DNA from: UBA5614 sp963667535
GTDB taxonomy: Bacteria; Cloacimonadota; Cloacimonadia; Cloacimonadales; Cloacimonadaceae
DNA length: 64,000 nt
NCBI GenBank assembly: GCA_963667535.2
Contig: CAXXDU010000002.1
Coordinates: 2,790,001 to 2,854,000 of the forward strand
Direction: 5' to 3'
Positions 49,420 to 59,528 of the stretch are shown here, one piece after another. The position numbers were made by a program, and so were the translations under genes. Position 1 is the stretch's first letter. Every line of letters starts with the position of its first letter. The notes below the pieces were generated by a model, which was not told where the DNA came from, did not search any database, and was given only the letters and a program-made list of their open reading frames with translations.

Positions 49420-51237
49420 ATGAAAAAGAGCTTAATGACTTTGTTTCTTATTTCCGCATCAGCAATACTACTGATGCTTCCTGTCCTTTTACAGGCACAA
49501 AATTCGGTAACGTTTCATGTAGACAATATGCAGGCTATGACTGTAACCGGTCCCTGGGTATTTGATGCTGATAATATCGGTTTTCCGACTCAGGATCAGC
49601 AATGTCTGACTTTTGCTCCGGCTCCGGCGTACTTATATCATCTTTATACTTTCAAAACAATATCTCAAACAGGTGCTACTACCATTACCTGCACCGCTGA
49701 GAACATGCCTATGGTGGCTAACCCCAGTGAAGTGGCTCTGGAATTTCTAGACCACAATTTAGGTGGATATACAAAAGTCAATACTGTGTCTCCCAATGGC
49801 ATCTGGAATATTATGGGACAAGCCGGCGATATCAGAAGATATAATGCAGGCACTGCAACTATAAAACATAACGGCACACCTGTTCTGTATTTGTTAAATG
49901 CAGATTTGCGGATAATGACTCCCTTCCCCACTCAAGCTCAGATGAGAGCAGCGATTCCATCCACACATCCATTTGAATTCTGGGTAGGTGATGTGGGAAC
50001 CGGTCTGCAACCGGAAGCTTACGGCTGGGCTGACCTTGATATGATTAATTCTGACCCCGCATGGTTGGCAGCTTATGCCAATGCTGATAATCAGGTAAGA
50101 TTTTTGATATCCAATGTTGTTTATGCCATAGATTTTACGCAGGGCACATATTCTTATGACCTGCAATTACTTCCTGCTACTCACGAACAGTTAAATAGTA
50201 TAAATACGATTAATCCTGCTGTTCCCGCTACCTGGAATTTACCTTTACCTGCGCAAGACTTAACTTTCAATTTTACAGCCGTGACCGGCGGTGGAGTTGG
50301 AAGCCTGATGAATACACTTACAGTAAACGAAATTAATACACCACCGGATGGAACTCTGCCCGGTTCAATTTTATGGTCAGATGTAAAATTCTGGGATGTG
50401 ATGTCAACCCTGGGCTCATATACGACCTCCATCACATTTGATGTTACCGGTCTTGCTTTGATAGACCCTGTAGCATATAGGGTTTTGAAACGTGATTGGT
50501 ACAAAGCTGATTGGGTTATCTGGAGCGATATCACTTTGGTTGACCCGACTCATGTCAGAGCCAATAATCTTACATCTCTCGGTGATTTTGCCATTGGTTC
50601 AGTTGATGACCCATTACCTGTGGAATTGTCTTCTTTTGCAGCAACAACCAATGCTGAGAATATGGCTATCCTGAATTGGTCAACCCAATCAGAAACGGAA
50701 CTGAGCGGATATCATATTTACCGTAGTCTGGAAGCCAATCAAAGCACAGCAGTTTGCATAACCACAAGTTTGATTACCGCCGGCAATACCTCAACAGGAG
50801 CATCTTATTCATTTGCAGACAATGATGTAACCGAAAATGGTACTTATTACTACTGGCTGGAAGCGATGAATATGAACGGCACATCGGATTTCTTCGGACC
50901 TGTGACACTCAACTATACTGTTGGTGAAGGTAACAACTATGTTACTGACCCTGATCATCTGGGCAGGTCAATCCTGAAATCTTATCCAAATCCATTCAAT
51001 CCCAATACGACAATCTCGTTTTACCTGAGAGACAAAGACAAAGTTACTGTAACAATATATAATACCTTAGGACAAGTAGTAAAAACATATCAGGCTAAGG
51101 ACTATAACCCAGGCTGGCACAATATTAACTGGGTAGGCAATAACAGCAATGGACAGACAGTTCCGTCCGGCATGTACCTGGTACGTTTGTCTGGTGATAG
51201 CTGTAATCTTACAAATAAAATGATATTAATGAAATGA
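49420..51237 (+). CDS. Secreted protein with FlgD-like sorting domain
   Basis: The gene encodes 605 residues; SD AAAGGAG precedes the ATG. Signal peptide ends near LLQAQ. The N-terminal ~380 residues are beta-rich with no recognised motif (SVTFHVDNMQAMTVTGPWVF, ADNQVRFLISNVVYAIDFTQG). Then comes the LPVELSSF module (residues ~403-500), shared with the gene at 23905-25470, with LNWSTQSETELSGYHIYRS. The C-terminal sorting domain is typical: SYPNPFNPNTTISF, VTIYNTLGQVVKTY, SGMYLVRLSG, NKMILMK. Exported; role unknown. Followed by a terminator. Confidence 0.86.
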   Translation: MKKSLMTLFLISASAILLMLPVLLQAQNSVTFHVDNMQAMTVTGPWVFDADNIGFPTQDQQCLTFAPAPAYLYHLYTFKTISQTGATTITCTAENMPMVANPSEVALEFLDHNLGGYTKVNTVSPNGIWNIMGQAGDIRRYNAGTATIKHNGTPVLYLLNADLRIMTPFPTQAQMRAAIPSTHPFEFWVGDVGTGLQPEAYGWADLDMINSDPAWLAAYANADNQVRFLISNVVYAIDFTQGTYSYDLQLLPATHEQLNSINTINPAVPATWNLPLPAQDLTFNFTAVTGGGVGSLMNTLTVNEINTPPDGTLPGSILWSDVKFWDVMSTLGSYTTSITFDVTGLALIDPVAYRVLKRDWYKADWVIWSDITLVDPTHVRANNLTSLGDFAIGSVDDPLPVELSSFAATTNAENMAILNWSTQSETELSGYHIYRSLEANQSTAVCITTSLITAGNTSTGASYSFADNDVTENGTYYYWLEAMNMNGTSDFFGPVTLNYTVGEGNNYVTDPDHLGRSILKSYPNPFNPNTTISFYLRDKDKVTVTIYNTLGQVVKTYQAKDYNPGWHNINWVGNNSNGQTVPSGMYLVRLSGDSCNLTNKMILMK

Positions 51238-51254
51238 TACATTAATTCAGACAT

Positions 51255-51285
51255 AAAGGCTATCGGAAAACCGGTAGCCTTTTTC
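51255..51285 (+). terminator. Rho-independent terminator
   Basis: AAAGGCTATCGG pairs with CCGGTAGCCTTT (one G-U pair) around AAAA, followed by TTTTTC. It ends the exoprotein gene upstream, separating it from the antiporter gene. Confidence 0.87.
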
Positions 51286-51333
51286 TTATTGACATAACTC
51301 AACGATGTTAAATACTTTATCCGTGAGGTGAAT

Positions 51334-52284
51334 ATGCTGATAACAATACTTCTGCTTGCACTTGGATTTGCAATTTTGCTCGTTGGAGCTGATTGGCTAG
51401 TCAAGGGAGCCAGTTCTCTGGCAAAGAGGTTTAATGTACCGGAAATAGTCATTGGTTTGACTGTTGTAGCATTTGGTACATCCACTCCTGAGTTGTGTGT
51501 GAATATCATCTCCAATCTGAACGGAGCAACTGATATCTGCTTTGGTGACCCTGTAGGTAGTAATATCTATAATATATTGGTTATCCTGGGAATCACAGCT
51601 CTGATATGCCCACTGGCAGTTAAGAAAAACACCGTCTGGATAGAAACACCCTTTGCACTTTTAGCCGCGGTGATAGTAATGTTTCTTGCAAATGATGCAT
51701 GGTTCAATGCAGGAGCGACAAATATGCTGAGCAGAGTGGACAGCGCGATTATGCTGTTGGTCTTCTGTGCATTCCTGTACTATATCTGGCGTCTTACCAA
51801 GAAAGGTGATGTGGAAGTCAGTGATGTCAAAGTCTATTCAGTACTTCTTACCATCGGGGCAATTATCACTGGATTAGCAGGATTAATTTTAGGTGGTAAA
51901 ATAGTCGTGACTCAAGCTGTTCAAATCGCTGAGAGCATCGGTATCAGCCAAAAGATAATCGGTTTAACTATTGTAGCAGCGGGTACATCTTTACCGGAAT
52001 TAGCTACCTCAATTACTGCTGCTGTAAAGAAGCATCCAGATATTGCTATTGGTAATATCGTCGGGTCCAACATATTTAATATCCTGTTTATCCTGGGCAC
52101 TTCTTCGATGATGAGACCGATACCATATAATCCTTCCTTCAACACAGACTTCTATGTGATGTTCCTTGCGACAATATTACTATTTATTGTTATGTTTACT
52201 ATCAAGAAACACAAAGTAGATCGTATTGAAGGGGCTGTTTTCTTATTAGCTTATGCTGCGTACATAGCATTTGCCTTGAAGTAA
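51334..52284 (+). CDS. Calcium/sodium antiporter (CaCA family, YrbG-like)
   Basis: The product is an integral membrane cation exchanger of about ten segments in two inverted halves. The ATG at 51334 follows GAGGTGAAT; a GTG two codons upstream is possible. The paired alpha-repeats are clear: GTSTPELCVNIIS with GDPVGSNIYNIL in the first half and AAGTSLPELATSITAA with GNIVGSNIFNIL in the second. These acidic residues bind Ca2+/Na+. The length of 316 residues is usual. Direction and ion preference cannot be read from the sequence. It is a single gene facing a convergent neighbour. Confidence 0.94.
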   Translation: MLITILLLALGFAILLVGADWLVKGASSLAKRFNVPEIVIGLTVVAFGTSTPELCVNIISNLNGATDICFGDPVGSNIYNILVILGITALICPLAVKKNTVWIETPFALLAAVIVMFLANDAWFNAGATNMLSRVDSAIMLLVFCAFLYYIWRLTKKGDVEVSDVKVYSVLLTIGAIITGLAGLILGGKIVVTQAVQIAESIGISQKIIGLTIVAAGTSLPELATSITAAVKKHPDIAIGNIVGSNIFNILFILGTSSMMRPIPYNPSFNTDFYVMFLATILLFIVMFTIKKHKVDRIEGAVFLLAYAAYIAFALK

Positions 52285-52311
52285 ATTACAATCCCCTGAA
52301 TAAATAATCCG

Positions 52312-52347
52312 CTTCATTTGAAACGCCGGATGGCGTTTCAAATGAAG
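52312..52347. repeat. 16-bp perfect hairpin between convergent genes
   Basis: CTTCATTTGAAACGCC and GGCGTTTCAAATGAAG pair around GGAT. It lacks a T-tract. Its position between two converging stop codons suggests a role in transcript ends, but this is uncertain. Confidence 0.75.
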
Positions 52348-52398
52348 ATATAAATCAGTTATGCAGATAGTATGCAGCTATGTATCTAATGTATGATA

Positions 52399-55300
52399 TT
52401 ATTTGATAAGTATCACTTTTTGATAGCTGGAATTCCCATTAACTCGCATTTTTATTATATAAATACCTGTCGGAACCTTCTGGTCCTGATTATTTGTAGC
52501 ATCCCACATTGTGTAGTTCATACCTTTTATACTATTTGGCTGAATCATTGTTTTTACGAGTTGACCGTGCAGATTGAAAATCTCAATATCTATGGGCCGT
52601 GATTTCCTCAAAGAGTATGATATCTGAGTCGAATATGCAAAAGGATTGGGAAAACAACCAAGCAGTTTATCCGTCACTATGGTAGCAACTTCGTTTACAT
52701 TAGCAACTACTCTATCGACTGGATTAGAGAAAACTGATTCAGAATAAGAATTCCCGGTATAAACTGCCTTGATAGCATACTTATATTGTCCTGAAGCTAA
52801 CGTTGCCCATTGAGTGTCATCGAAATAAGTATTAAGCAGAATTGGCGGATACTCTGTCCAAAGCTCTTGATTTTGCTCATTTGCAACTAAGAACCGCCAA
52901 GCTTTGTAACCACATAAAATGCGTTGTGCATCTAGCGAAGGAGGCTGCCATGATACATGCACAGATGTATTAGCAGGATTAACTGCTGCTGATACATTTA
53001 TTGGAGCAACTAAACTATCACTCATAGCAATAATAAAAGTAGTATTTTGGGAGGCATTTATTGTCAAATGTGTTGGTATAAAAGCCTGACAATCTTCATG
53101 ATAGCATGAAATTATATGCTCACCATACCAAATATTGTCTATCTGATATTGACCCAGATTATTCGAAAATGTTGTATAGGGTCCATTACCATTGGGATTA
53201 ATTCTGGTAAGAATAATTTGCGCACCAGGGATAATACTTGCATCCAATCTTCGTACTACACCTGAGAGTGAGCCAAACACAGCTCTTATTATCTGATTAG
53301 ACAAGGCGACAGGAGATAAAACAGTATTTGAATACTGTGCTTTAACTGCATATTTATAACCACCTGAAGATAAGTTGCTCCAACTTGTGTCCCGGATGGC
53401 AAGAGTAGTTCCGGGAACACTACCGATTAATGACCAATTTGATTCATTCGATTCATTACCCGTTGCAAACCTCCAAACAAAATAGGCTGTTATGTCTCTG
53501 TCAGATTGTCTGGATGTTTTCTGATACAGGTAATTTTTTCTTGATTCTGAATTCCCGGAAAAAGGCGGCGACCATTGAACTTGTGCAAAATTGTTCCCCA
53601 CACCAATACTTGCTATTGGTACATTTGGTGGTAAGGTGAGCTCCACTAATGATATAACGCCAATATCATAATCCGATAACTGAATATTTATAGAACCTGC
53701 AGCTGTTGCGTAACCAGGCTTATTGACATAGTACAAATATGTATTATCGGTTAAAACATCAGGTAATATGAATGTGCCATTGGCATTTGTTACTCCGGAA
53801 TATGTTAAAACACCCATAAGAGTTACAGTAGCATTAGATAATATTACTAAGGGATTACCACCCTGAACGATTCCAGTAACACTGACTGTAGGTAATGGTG
53901 ATAATGCGAAATTCAGGTTTGAGAATGAACCCTCAGAAACAACCACATTATTCACAGTCTGGGAATTATATCCTGTTTTTGCTACGGTTACACTCTTCAT
54001 TCCAGGACTAACTTCCAAAGAATATTGTCCAGTTGCACCAGAAGAACAGCTTGTGTTTCCAGATGAAATTAATGCTTCAGATATTGGCGTACCGCTACTC
54101 ACATCAGTGACAAATCCTGTGACACCCGAAGGACTGGTGGTATCCATTTCTATATTAATTGACATAAATTTGACACTCCCGCCATCATTCTGACCGGCAG
54201 GTGGTATAACTGAATTTGCACCCCAGGTGTTATCGTGATAAAACATTAAAGCCAGTTTTCCTGTAGGATGACCATTGATGATACCCAGGTTCTTGATAGT
54301 GTCTGCCGGATATACCCACATTGGTCTGTTTCCGGTAAATTGAGCCACATCAACTGAATTGATTACAATAGGTTCTGTCCAGTTTTGCCCGAAATCTGCT
54401 GAGATTGAAATAAAGATTTCCGGCACAGTCTCATATTGGGAATAATCTGCATCCTGATAAAGATTATATTGTCTTGAACGCCAGGAATTCTGCCAAACAC
54501 TTGCCATCCATCCCTGGGCATTGGGCTTGGTTATTTTTTGGTTGTTATAATGGAACATCATATTATTACTGTGCAGAGCTGAATTCCAATGAGGAAAATT
54601 CCATCCGGTAATCATTTCAGGATTTCCACCAACATTGTAAGAATCAACTACATTGTCACCATTCTCATCCCATGGTTGCCAGATAACGCTATCTGATGAA
54701 GTTCCGGCAATTGGATATATTTCTCTGATTGAAAATTGGTTGGTTGTACAATTAAAAACAAGTTCTTTTATAGCAGTCAGGTCATTTATGACGATATCAT
54801 CACTTGTGCAAAAATGCCAATTAGCTGAGAAATGAATATTATTGTTAGTATCTATAGCTGCGTTGATTCGGCTTGTAGTATCAAGTTCCCAGAATATTTG
54901 ATCATTTGTATATGGAACTCCTCCCGGACTAAAGTATCCGGGTCCGTTGCCAAAATCAGTTGGAGGATTCCAACTGGGAACCTTACTATATGCAGTATAC
55001 CTTTGCCATGTTCCTTGTCCATAATTATCGCAGACAAAGACATCCAAATCAGGTTCAATTATATGGGCACCGGTAGATACTAATGAGGCTGTATGGAATC
55101 CTATATAGTAAATGTGACCATCAGCCCCGACTGTAAAAGCACCATAAGGTCTTCTGAAATTTACACTATCGTGATTCCAGGAGTCTAATACAGGAATAGA
55201 AGTATAACTCCAGTTAAGGGGAGTTGCCATTTCGAGCATATCAGTAGTAAAATCTGCATAAGCTATTCTAACATTTTCACACATATATGAAGTAGTACCA

Positions 55301-55977
55301 ATATGCCCTTTTAAATTCCTGGTCAAAATGTATACTCTGCGCATACCTGCTGTCGGAGAGGGTCCAATTTCTATTGAAGGCCAGTTATATTCATTGTCCG
55401 TGGAATTATATGGAGCAGGCATGGTAATTGGATTGTTGATTATGGTAACAGGATCTGATATCAAACCTGCTGAACCCCATAGAAAAGCATCATAACAAGT
55501 TTGAACCTCATAATTTGAGTCTGTGTCAGTATTGGCATGCCAGGCATAAAAAGGTTTTCCTGATATAGGGTCTATTGCAATCGCCGGGTATCCTTCATTG
55601 TTCTGGACATTTGTGAGTTCATTTATATTTTGAATTGCACCATTGTCTGCTATATAGCTATAGAATACACGTCTCGTAGAATTGGCAGTCCGCTTGCCAT
55701 GAAATGTTAAAAAATACCCACCATAGTCTGCGTCAGGTTCAGCAATTAAAGGAGTATTATTAAAACTTCCAATCATGTAATCATAATAAGACGTCAGCAG
55801 GGTCATTGGCAGTGTACTAAGGCTCCACTCAGGAACATTTCTGGTTGAGGGTCTTGTAACCATAGAACCTGGATTTATGGAAAGATATCTGCTGTTGTCA
55901 GAATACTTCTCAAGTTCCTGAGCATATACTAATCCAAGTGATAACAATAGAGTTACTATAATAAAACACCTTTTCAT
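52399..55977 (-). CDS. Large secreted protein with three carboxypeptidase-regulatory-like modules and sorting domain
   Basis: The start is the ATG at 55977 (MKRCFIIVTLLLSLGLVYA), with AGGAGG before it. The product has 1192 residues. The N-terminal ~620 residues align by eye with the paralogue at 45473-48799 (SYYDYMIGSFNNTP, AIDPISGKPFYAWH, RRVYILTRNLKG, PTGKLALMFYHD). A carboxypeptidase-regulatory-like module absent from the paralogue follows (GVTGFVTDVSSGTPISEALI, ~residues 615-700), then two shared ones (GIVQGGNPLVILSNATV; GSLSGVVRRLDASIIPGAQI) and fnIII-like parts. A sorting domain closes the protein (CFPNPFAYSTQISY, IEIFNLHGQLV, TGIYIIKM). Exported; function unknown. Confidence 0.88.
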   Translation of the reverse strand: MKRCFIIVTLLLSLGLVYAQELEKYSDNSRYLSINPGSMVTRPSTRNVPEWSLSTLPMTLLTSYYDYMIGSFNNTPLIAEPDADYGGYFLTFHGKRTANSTRRVFYSYIADNGAIQNINELTNVQNNEGYPAIAIDPISGKPFYAWHANTDTDSNYEVQTCYDAFLWGSAGLISDPVTIINNPITMPAPYNSTDNEYNWPSIEIGPSPTAGMRRVYILTRNLKGHIGTTSYMCENVRIAYADFTTDMLEMATPLNWSYTSIPVLDSWNHDSVNFRRPYGAFTVGADGHIYYIGFHTASLVSTGAHIIEPDLDVFVCDNYGQGTWQRYTAYSKVPSWNPPTDFGNGPGYFSPGGVPYTNDQIFWELDTTSRINAAIDTNNNIHFSANWHFCTSDDIVINDLTAIKELVFNCTTNQFSIREIYPIAGTSSDSVIWQPWDENGDNVVDSYNVGGNPEMITGWNFPHWNSALHSNNMMFHYNNQKITKPNAQGWMASVWQNSWRSRQYNLYQDADYSQYETVPEIFISISADFGQNWTEPIVINSVDVAQFTGNRPMWVYPADTIKNLGIINGHPTGKLALMFYHDNTWGANSVIPPAGQNDGGSVKFMSINIEMDTTSPSGVTGFVTDVSSGTPISEALISSGNTSCSSGATGQYSLEVSPGMKSVTVAKTGYNSQTVNNVVVSEGSFSNLNFALSPLPTVSVTGIVQGGNPLVILSNATVTLMGVLTYSGVTNANGTFILPDVLTDNTYLYYVNKPGYATAAGSINIQLSDYDIGVISLVELTLPPNVPIASIGVGNNFAQVQWSPPFSGNSESRKNYLYQKTSRQSDRDITAYFVWRFATGNESNESNWSLIGSVPGTTLAIRDTSWSNLSSGGYKYAVKAQYSNTVLSPVALSNQIIRAVFGSLSGVVRRLDASIIPGAQIILTRINPNGNGPYTTFSNNLGQYQIDNIWYGEHIISCYHEDCQAFIPTHLTINASQNTTFIIAMSDSLVAPINVSAAVNPANTSVHVSWQPPSLDAQRILCGYKAWRFLVANEQNQELWTEYPPILLNTYFDDTQWATLASGQYKYAIKAVYTGNSYSESVFSNPVDRVVANVNEVATIVTDKLLGCFPNPFAYSTQISYSLRKSRPIDIEIFNLHGQLVKTMIQPNSIKGMNYTMWDATNNQDQKVPTGIYIIKMRVNGNSSYQKVILIK

Positions 55978-56261
55978 GACCAGCCTCCTGAACGATAACA
56001 ATAATTGATTACATTCAGCTTAATGTTATTATGTCAAGAAGTTTTTGCTTAGTGCCGCCCAATCACAAGATAATTGAATAAAAACCCATTTATTGATATT
56101 AGTTGGCATTAAAGGTACTTTGTTGCCTTCCGGTTTTCCTGTAAGGACAATAATCGAAACAATTCTAAACAGATAGAGTTGATATCACAAAACGACTAAA
56201 CAACTCAGTCAATTATAGATTGCTATTAATTTTTCTATTTCGGGATACGGTGTATTCTCTA

Positions 56262-58577
56262 TTAGTATAATATCAGCTTTTTCTGATAATCCCCCTGCTT
56301 ACTCTTCATCCTGAGAAAATATATACCACTTTGAATTACTTTTCCGCTCTTATCTACCCGGTTCCAGAGTAAAGAATTCTCTCCCTGTTTCAAACTCGGA
56401 AGCATTAACTCACACACTTTTTGTCCCTTTATATTATATATTGAAAACTCCGGTTTATCTCCTTTAGCTAGTTCGAATATAATATTTACATCCGCTGCGG
56501 AAGGATTAGGATATATAGATTTCAATTGGGTGAATACTGGAACATACTCATTAGGCTCAACATGGGTTGGGAGAATAACTACAACATTGGAGGAATCGCT
56601 TGTTCCATCTGCGTATTGTGCAACGACACAAAATCTGGAAGTCATAGTTGTACCGATAAGTGTTGTCTGGTATGTTGTCTGCTGTGTACTGCCAATCTGA
56701 CCATACTGGAAGTTGTTCACCTTTCGTAGAATTTTAAAAGTTTCAAAATCTTCATCTGAGAAGCCTGAAAAGTTCCAATTAAAACTTATCGAGGTTCCGG
56801 TTTGGGTACATGTAAGATTTGAAGGTACTTCCAGATGTACAAGATTGATGTCGTGAAATATCATTACATCAGAGATTACAGTTTCTGATGAATGATAAAC
56901 AGCATATCCGGGTACTTCAACCGATATTGGATAGGTACCCTCTTTATAGTAAAATGAATAATGACCTTCTGAGTCCGGCACAATAACCTGACTACCAATG
57001 CATATATCAATCTGTGAAAAATCAACATCAGGGTCGTTAACCAGGACGTTCCCTTCTATCACACCATAAGCAGGAAAAAGACAGAAGTTAATACTCTCTC
57101 CTGCCGAATCAATCTGATTAATGCTGACATTACCGAAACTACCATCAGAAAGAAAATCAGCCGGATTAGAGAAATCATCAAATTCTGTCCTTCCGCTCTC
57201 CAGACTAAAGAATGCCTGATTCATAAAGCCGTTTGTTAAGTTGGTTCCATTAGGACAATAAACCATAACTTCATCAGGTGGACCATATGCGTTACCCTGA
57301 CCATCATATAGAGTATTAATCCGGTAACATATCAGCCCTGAACCCGGTAAATCTGTATCAAATATACCCATTGTGTTATTGCGGTACTCTACCATCAGGT
57401 ATTCGGTACCGGATGCAGGCATGGGTATTTTGTAACAATTATTTACATTACTAATTTGAGGATTTAATGTATAAAAACCTCTTTGTGTAATCGTAGATGG
57501 TTCAGGTATCCAACCTCCATACCTGTATTTCATATATGCCAGCATGTGTGACGAATTATTCCCCTGCATAATATCCCAGGGACCTACAGGCAAAAATCCT
57601 GTTTGGCTATATTCGTATAGGTCAGGTGAACCAATTGCATGAAACATTTCATGTGCATGTACGCTTACATTGGTTTGTGTTTCAGGAGAAAGAGTAAAAT
57701 CCTGAACACTTTTACCATGTATCTGGATTGTATTACCAATCAGACAGCCATGTTGTGCCCACAATATATCGCCCCAGGCACCGGCTCCGCCTCTGAGGAC
57801 ATAGCATACGTTATCGACATAGGAATCATCATTTGTGTCAAGATTCAAACTGGTTGGTATTTCTCCATCCAAATTACTTGTTGCTCTTTGAAGCAGCTGT
57901 AAAATCCTCTGCCATCCTTGCTCAACTGATGTATACCCAGTGGGATTTGACACCTGATTATATGTCAGATAGTAGCTTCTGGGGTGCGTGTCCTGATATG
58001 ATAGATTTACTGAAGCACTGCAGGTAGGATACAAATAACTATTGAAGTTTAACTGATTATATGACACTTCAGAATAATAAGATTTAAGTGATTGACCATT
58101 ACCATTGAAGATATCCTCAAATTCACTTCTGTGAGTTCCAAATTCACTATCACCCGCAAACCTGATAAAAAAGACTAAGTTGTTCACAGTCCCGGTATTG
58201 GGTGTATATACTCTAAGCCTCCGCTTTTCAGTATATTGCGGTTGATTTCTGATGCGCTGGTAATCTGAAAGCGAGATATGAGAATTCTTAATCAATCCAT
58301 TTGAGTCAGGATTGTCTTGCCCTGCCTTCCATCTGGAAGGAACTAACCGTTCATTTACTTTCTCAGCATAATAATAGAAACCGTCAGCATCTGATTGCAC
58401 TATTGTGTAGCCGTCTTTATCATGTAAATAATGATAAAACTCATCTCCGCTGACAAGGCAATCAAGCTGTTTTCCATCAGGTTGTAGAACCTGATATAAT
58501 TGTTCTGATATTAAAGTGCCCCAAACTGCCTGATATACTGAAATCAGGCATACTAGAACAAAAATCACTTTCTTCAT
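56262..58577 (-). CDS. Secreted M6-family-like metalloprotease with sorting domain
   Basis: The gene encodes 771 residues; SD GGAGG before the ATG. Signal peptide to about residue 20. The start of the mature protein (VLQPDGKQLDCLVSGDEFYHYLHDKDGYTIV) is the typical prodomain of M6/immune-inhibitor-A-like proteases. The catalytic zincin motif is HAHEMFHAIGSPDLYEYS (~residues 305-322), followed by GPWDIMQG, the usual Met-turn region. After ~500 come a carboxypeptidase-regulatory-like module, an fnIII-like module and a sorting domain (SIYPNPSAADVNIIF, FSIYNIKGQKV, SGIYFLRM). A secreted zinc endopeptidase, probably for protein feeding. Confidence 0.93.
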   Translation of the reverse strand: MKKVIFVLVCLISVYQAVWGTLISEQLYQVLQPDGKQLDCLVSGDEFYHYLHDKDGYTIVQSDADGFYYYAEKVNERLVPSRWKAGQDNPDSNGLIKNSHISLSDYQRIRNQPQYTEKRRLRVYTPNTGTVNNLVFFIRFAGDSEFGTHRSEFEDIFNGNGQSLKSYYSEVSYNQLNFNSYLYPTCSASVNLSYQDTHPRSYYLTYNQVSNPTGYTSVEQGWQRILQLLQRATSNLDGEIPTSLNLDTNDDSYVDNVCYVLRGGAGAWGDILWAQHGCLIGNTIQIHGKSVQDFTLSPETQTNVSVHAHEMFHAIGSPDLYEYSQTGFLPVGPWDIMQGNNSSHMLAYMKYRYGGWIPEPSTITQRGFYTLNPQISNVNNCYKIPMPASGTEYLMVEYRNNTMGIFDTDLPGSGLICYRINTLYDGQGNAYGPPDEVMVYCPNGTNLTNGFMNQAFFSLESGRTEFDDFSNPADFLSDGSFGNVSINQIDSAGESINFCLFPAYGVIEGNVLVNDPDVDFSQIDICIGSQVIVPDSEGHYSFYYKEGTYPISVEVPGYAVYHSSETVISDVMIFHDINLVHLEVPSNLTCTQTGTSISFNWNFSGFSDEDFETFKILRKVNNFQYGQIGSTQQTTYQTTLIGTTMTSRFCVVAQYADGTSDSSNVVVILPTHVEPNEYVPVFTQLKSIYPNPSAADVNIIFELAKGDKPEFSIYNIKGQKVCELMLPSLKQGENSLLWNRVDKSGKVIQSGIYFLRMKSKQGDYQKKLILY

Positions 58578-58705
58578 GTTAATTCCTCCACTTCTTGTAT
58601 GATTACCAGAGTACTGTCCAATAAATAATGCTTGCTTTATTTTCTGAAGTGAGAAGAATTGGATTTGGATTGCATCAGGAGCGTCAGTTCTATCAATCCG
58701 TATAT

Positions 58706-58735
58706 GAGCCTGTTCTGACCAACAGGCTCTTTTCT
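58706..58735. terminator. Hairpin with T-tract, plus orientation
   Basis: GAGCCTGTT pairs with AACAGGCTC around CTGACC, followed by TTTTCTTC on the plus strand. It lies just beyond the minus-strand TetR stop, but the T-tract faces the plus strand, so it would stop antisense transcripts from the left rather than the TetR message. Confidence 0.45.
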
Positions 58736-58738
58736 TCT

Positions 58739-59377
58739 TTACTTCATAATACCTTTTATATGTATTGTGATAAAATTTTTATAATATTCTTCCGGTGAGT
58801 TACTGCCATCACTCAGAAACGCTGTGTTTGCTGACTGTAATAAACACCTGTTCAATATTGCCCTTGAGGCAAAAAAGAACGAGCTTAAGTATGTTTCGAT
58901 TTGTAAATCGGGTTTAAAGATGCCCTTTTGGATGCCCTTTTGGATTGTTTCCTTTAAGAGATTTATTACTTTCTCATTATAGGATTTATATTCTTTGAAT
59001 GTAATTTCTGATAGTGAATGCCATGATAAATCTGCATAGTCCAAATACAACTGAAAACGTAGAACCTCTATATTAACCTTAAAATAATTATAAAAAGACA
59101 TACCCATAGCATACAATCTGTCATACTCACCAGAATGCTGTTCTACTTCATTAATAATATATTCCACTTTGTCTTTTTGAAGCTGGTTCAGCACAACAAA
59201 ATAGAGCTCTTCTTTACCTGCAAAATATCCATATAGAGTTCTGCGGTGCAGTCCTGCGTGTTTTGCTATATCTTCCATACTGGTTGCAATGAATCCTTTT
59301 GTAAAGAATAGCTCTCGCGCAGAATTAATAATGTGCTTTCGCCTATTATCTTGCTCAACCAAACTAATAACCGGCAT
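58739..59377 (-). CDS. TetR/AcrR family transcriptional regulator
   Basis: The gene encodes 212 residues. The N-terminal HTH is typical: RRKHIINSARELFFTKGF, SMEDIAKHAGLHRRTLYGYF, KEELYFVVLNQL. The C-terminal ligand domain is all-helical with no recognisable ligand signature. It is divergent to the second TetR gene, with 150 bp between their starts. It probably represses its own promoter and perhaps the neighbouring one. Ligand unknown. Confidence 0.92.
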   Translation of the reverse strand: MPVISLVEQDNRRKHIINSARELFFTKGFIATSMEDIAKHAGLHRRTLYGYFAGKEELYFVVLNQLQKDKVEYIINEVEQHSGEYDRLYAMGMSFYNYFKVNIEVLRFQLYLDYADLSWHSLSEITFKEYKSYNEKVINLLKETIQKGIQKGIFKPDLQIETYLSSFFFASRAILNRCLLQSANTAFLSDGSNSPEEYYKNFITIHIKGIMK

Positions 59378-59437
59378 AATTCCCCTTGTTATAACTGAAT
59401 CAAATCACTTAATGCACATGCTGTGTATTTATATATT

Positions 59438-59507
59438 TCTGTCAAGAAAAGAATTAAACTCTTGACAGAATGTGCCCTGACAAATAAGTTTAACCATATA
59501 GTTAAAC
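59438..59507. promoter_or_regulatory. Operator-like inverted repeats between divergent TetR genes
   Basis: TCTGTCAAG (59438-59446) and CTTGACAGA (59461-59469) form an inverted repeat that includes a consensus -35 (TTGACA) on each strand. GTTTAAC-CATATA-GTTAAAC (59488-59507) is a second palindrome, 22 bp before the plus-strand TetR ATG, and has the size and place of a TetR operator. Exact promoters are not assigned. Confidence 0.6.
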
Positions 59508-59528
59508 ATATTAGTCAAAGAGGTTCAG

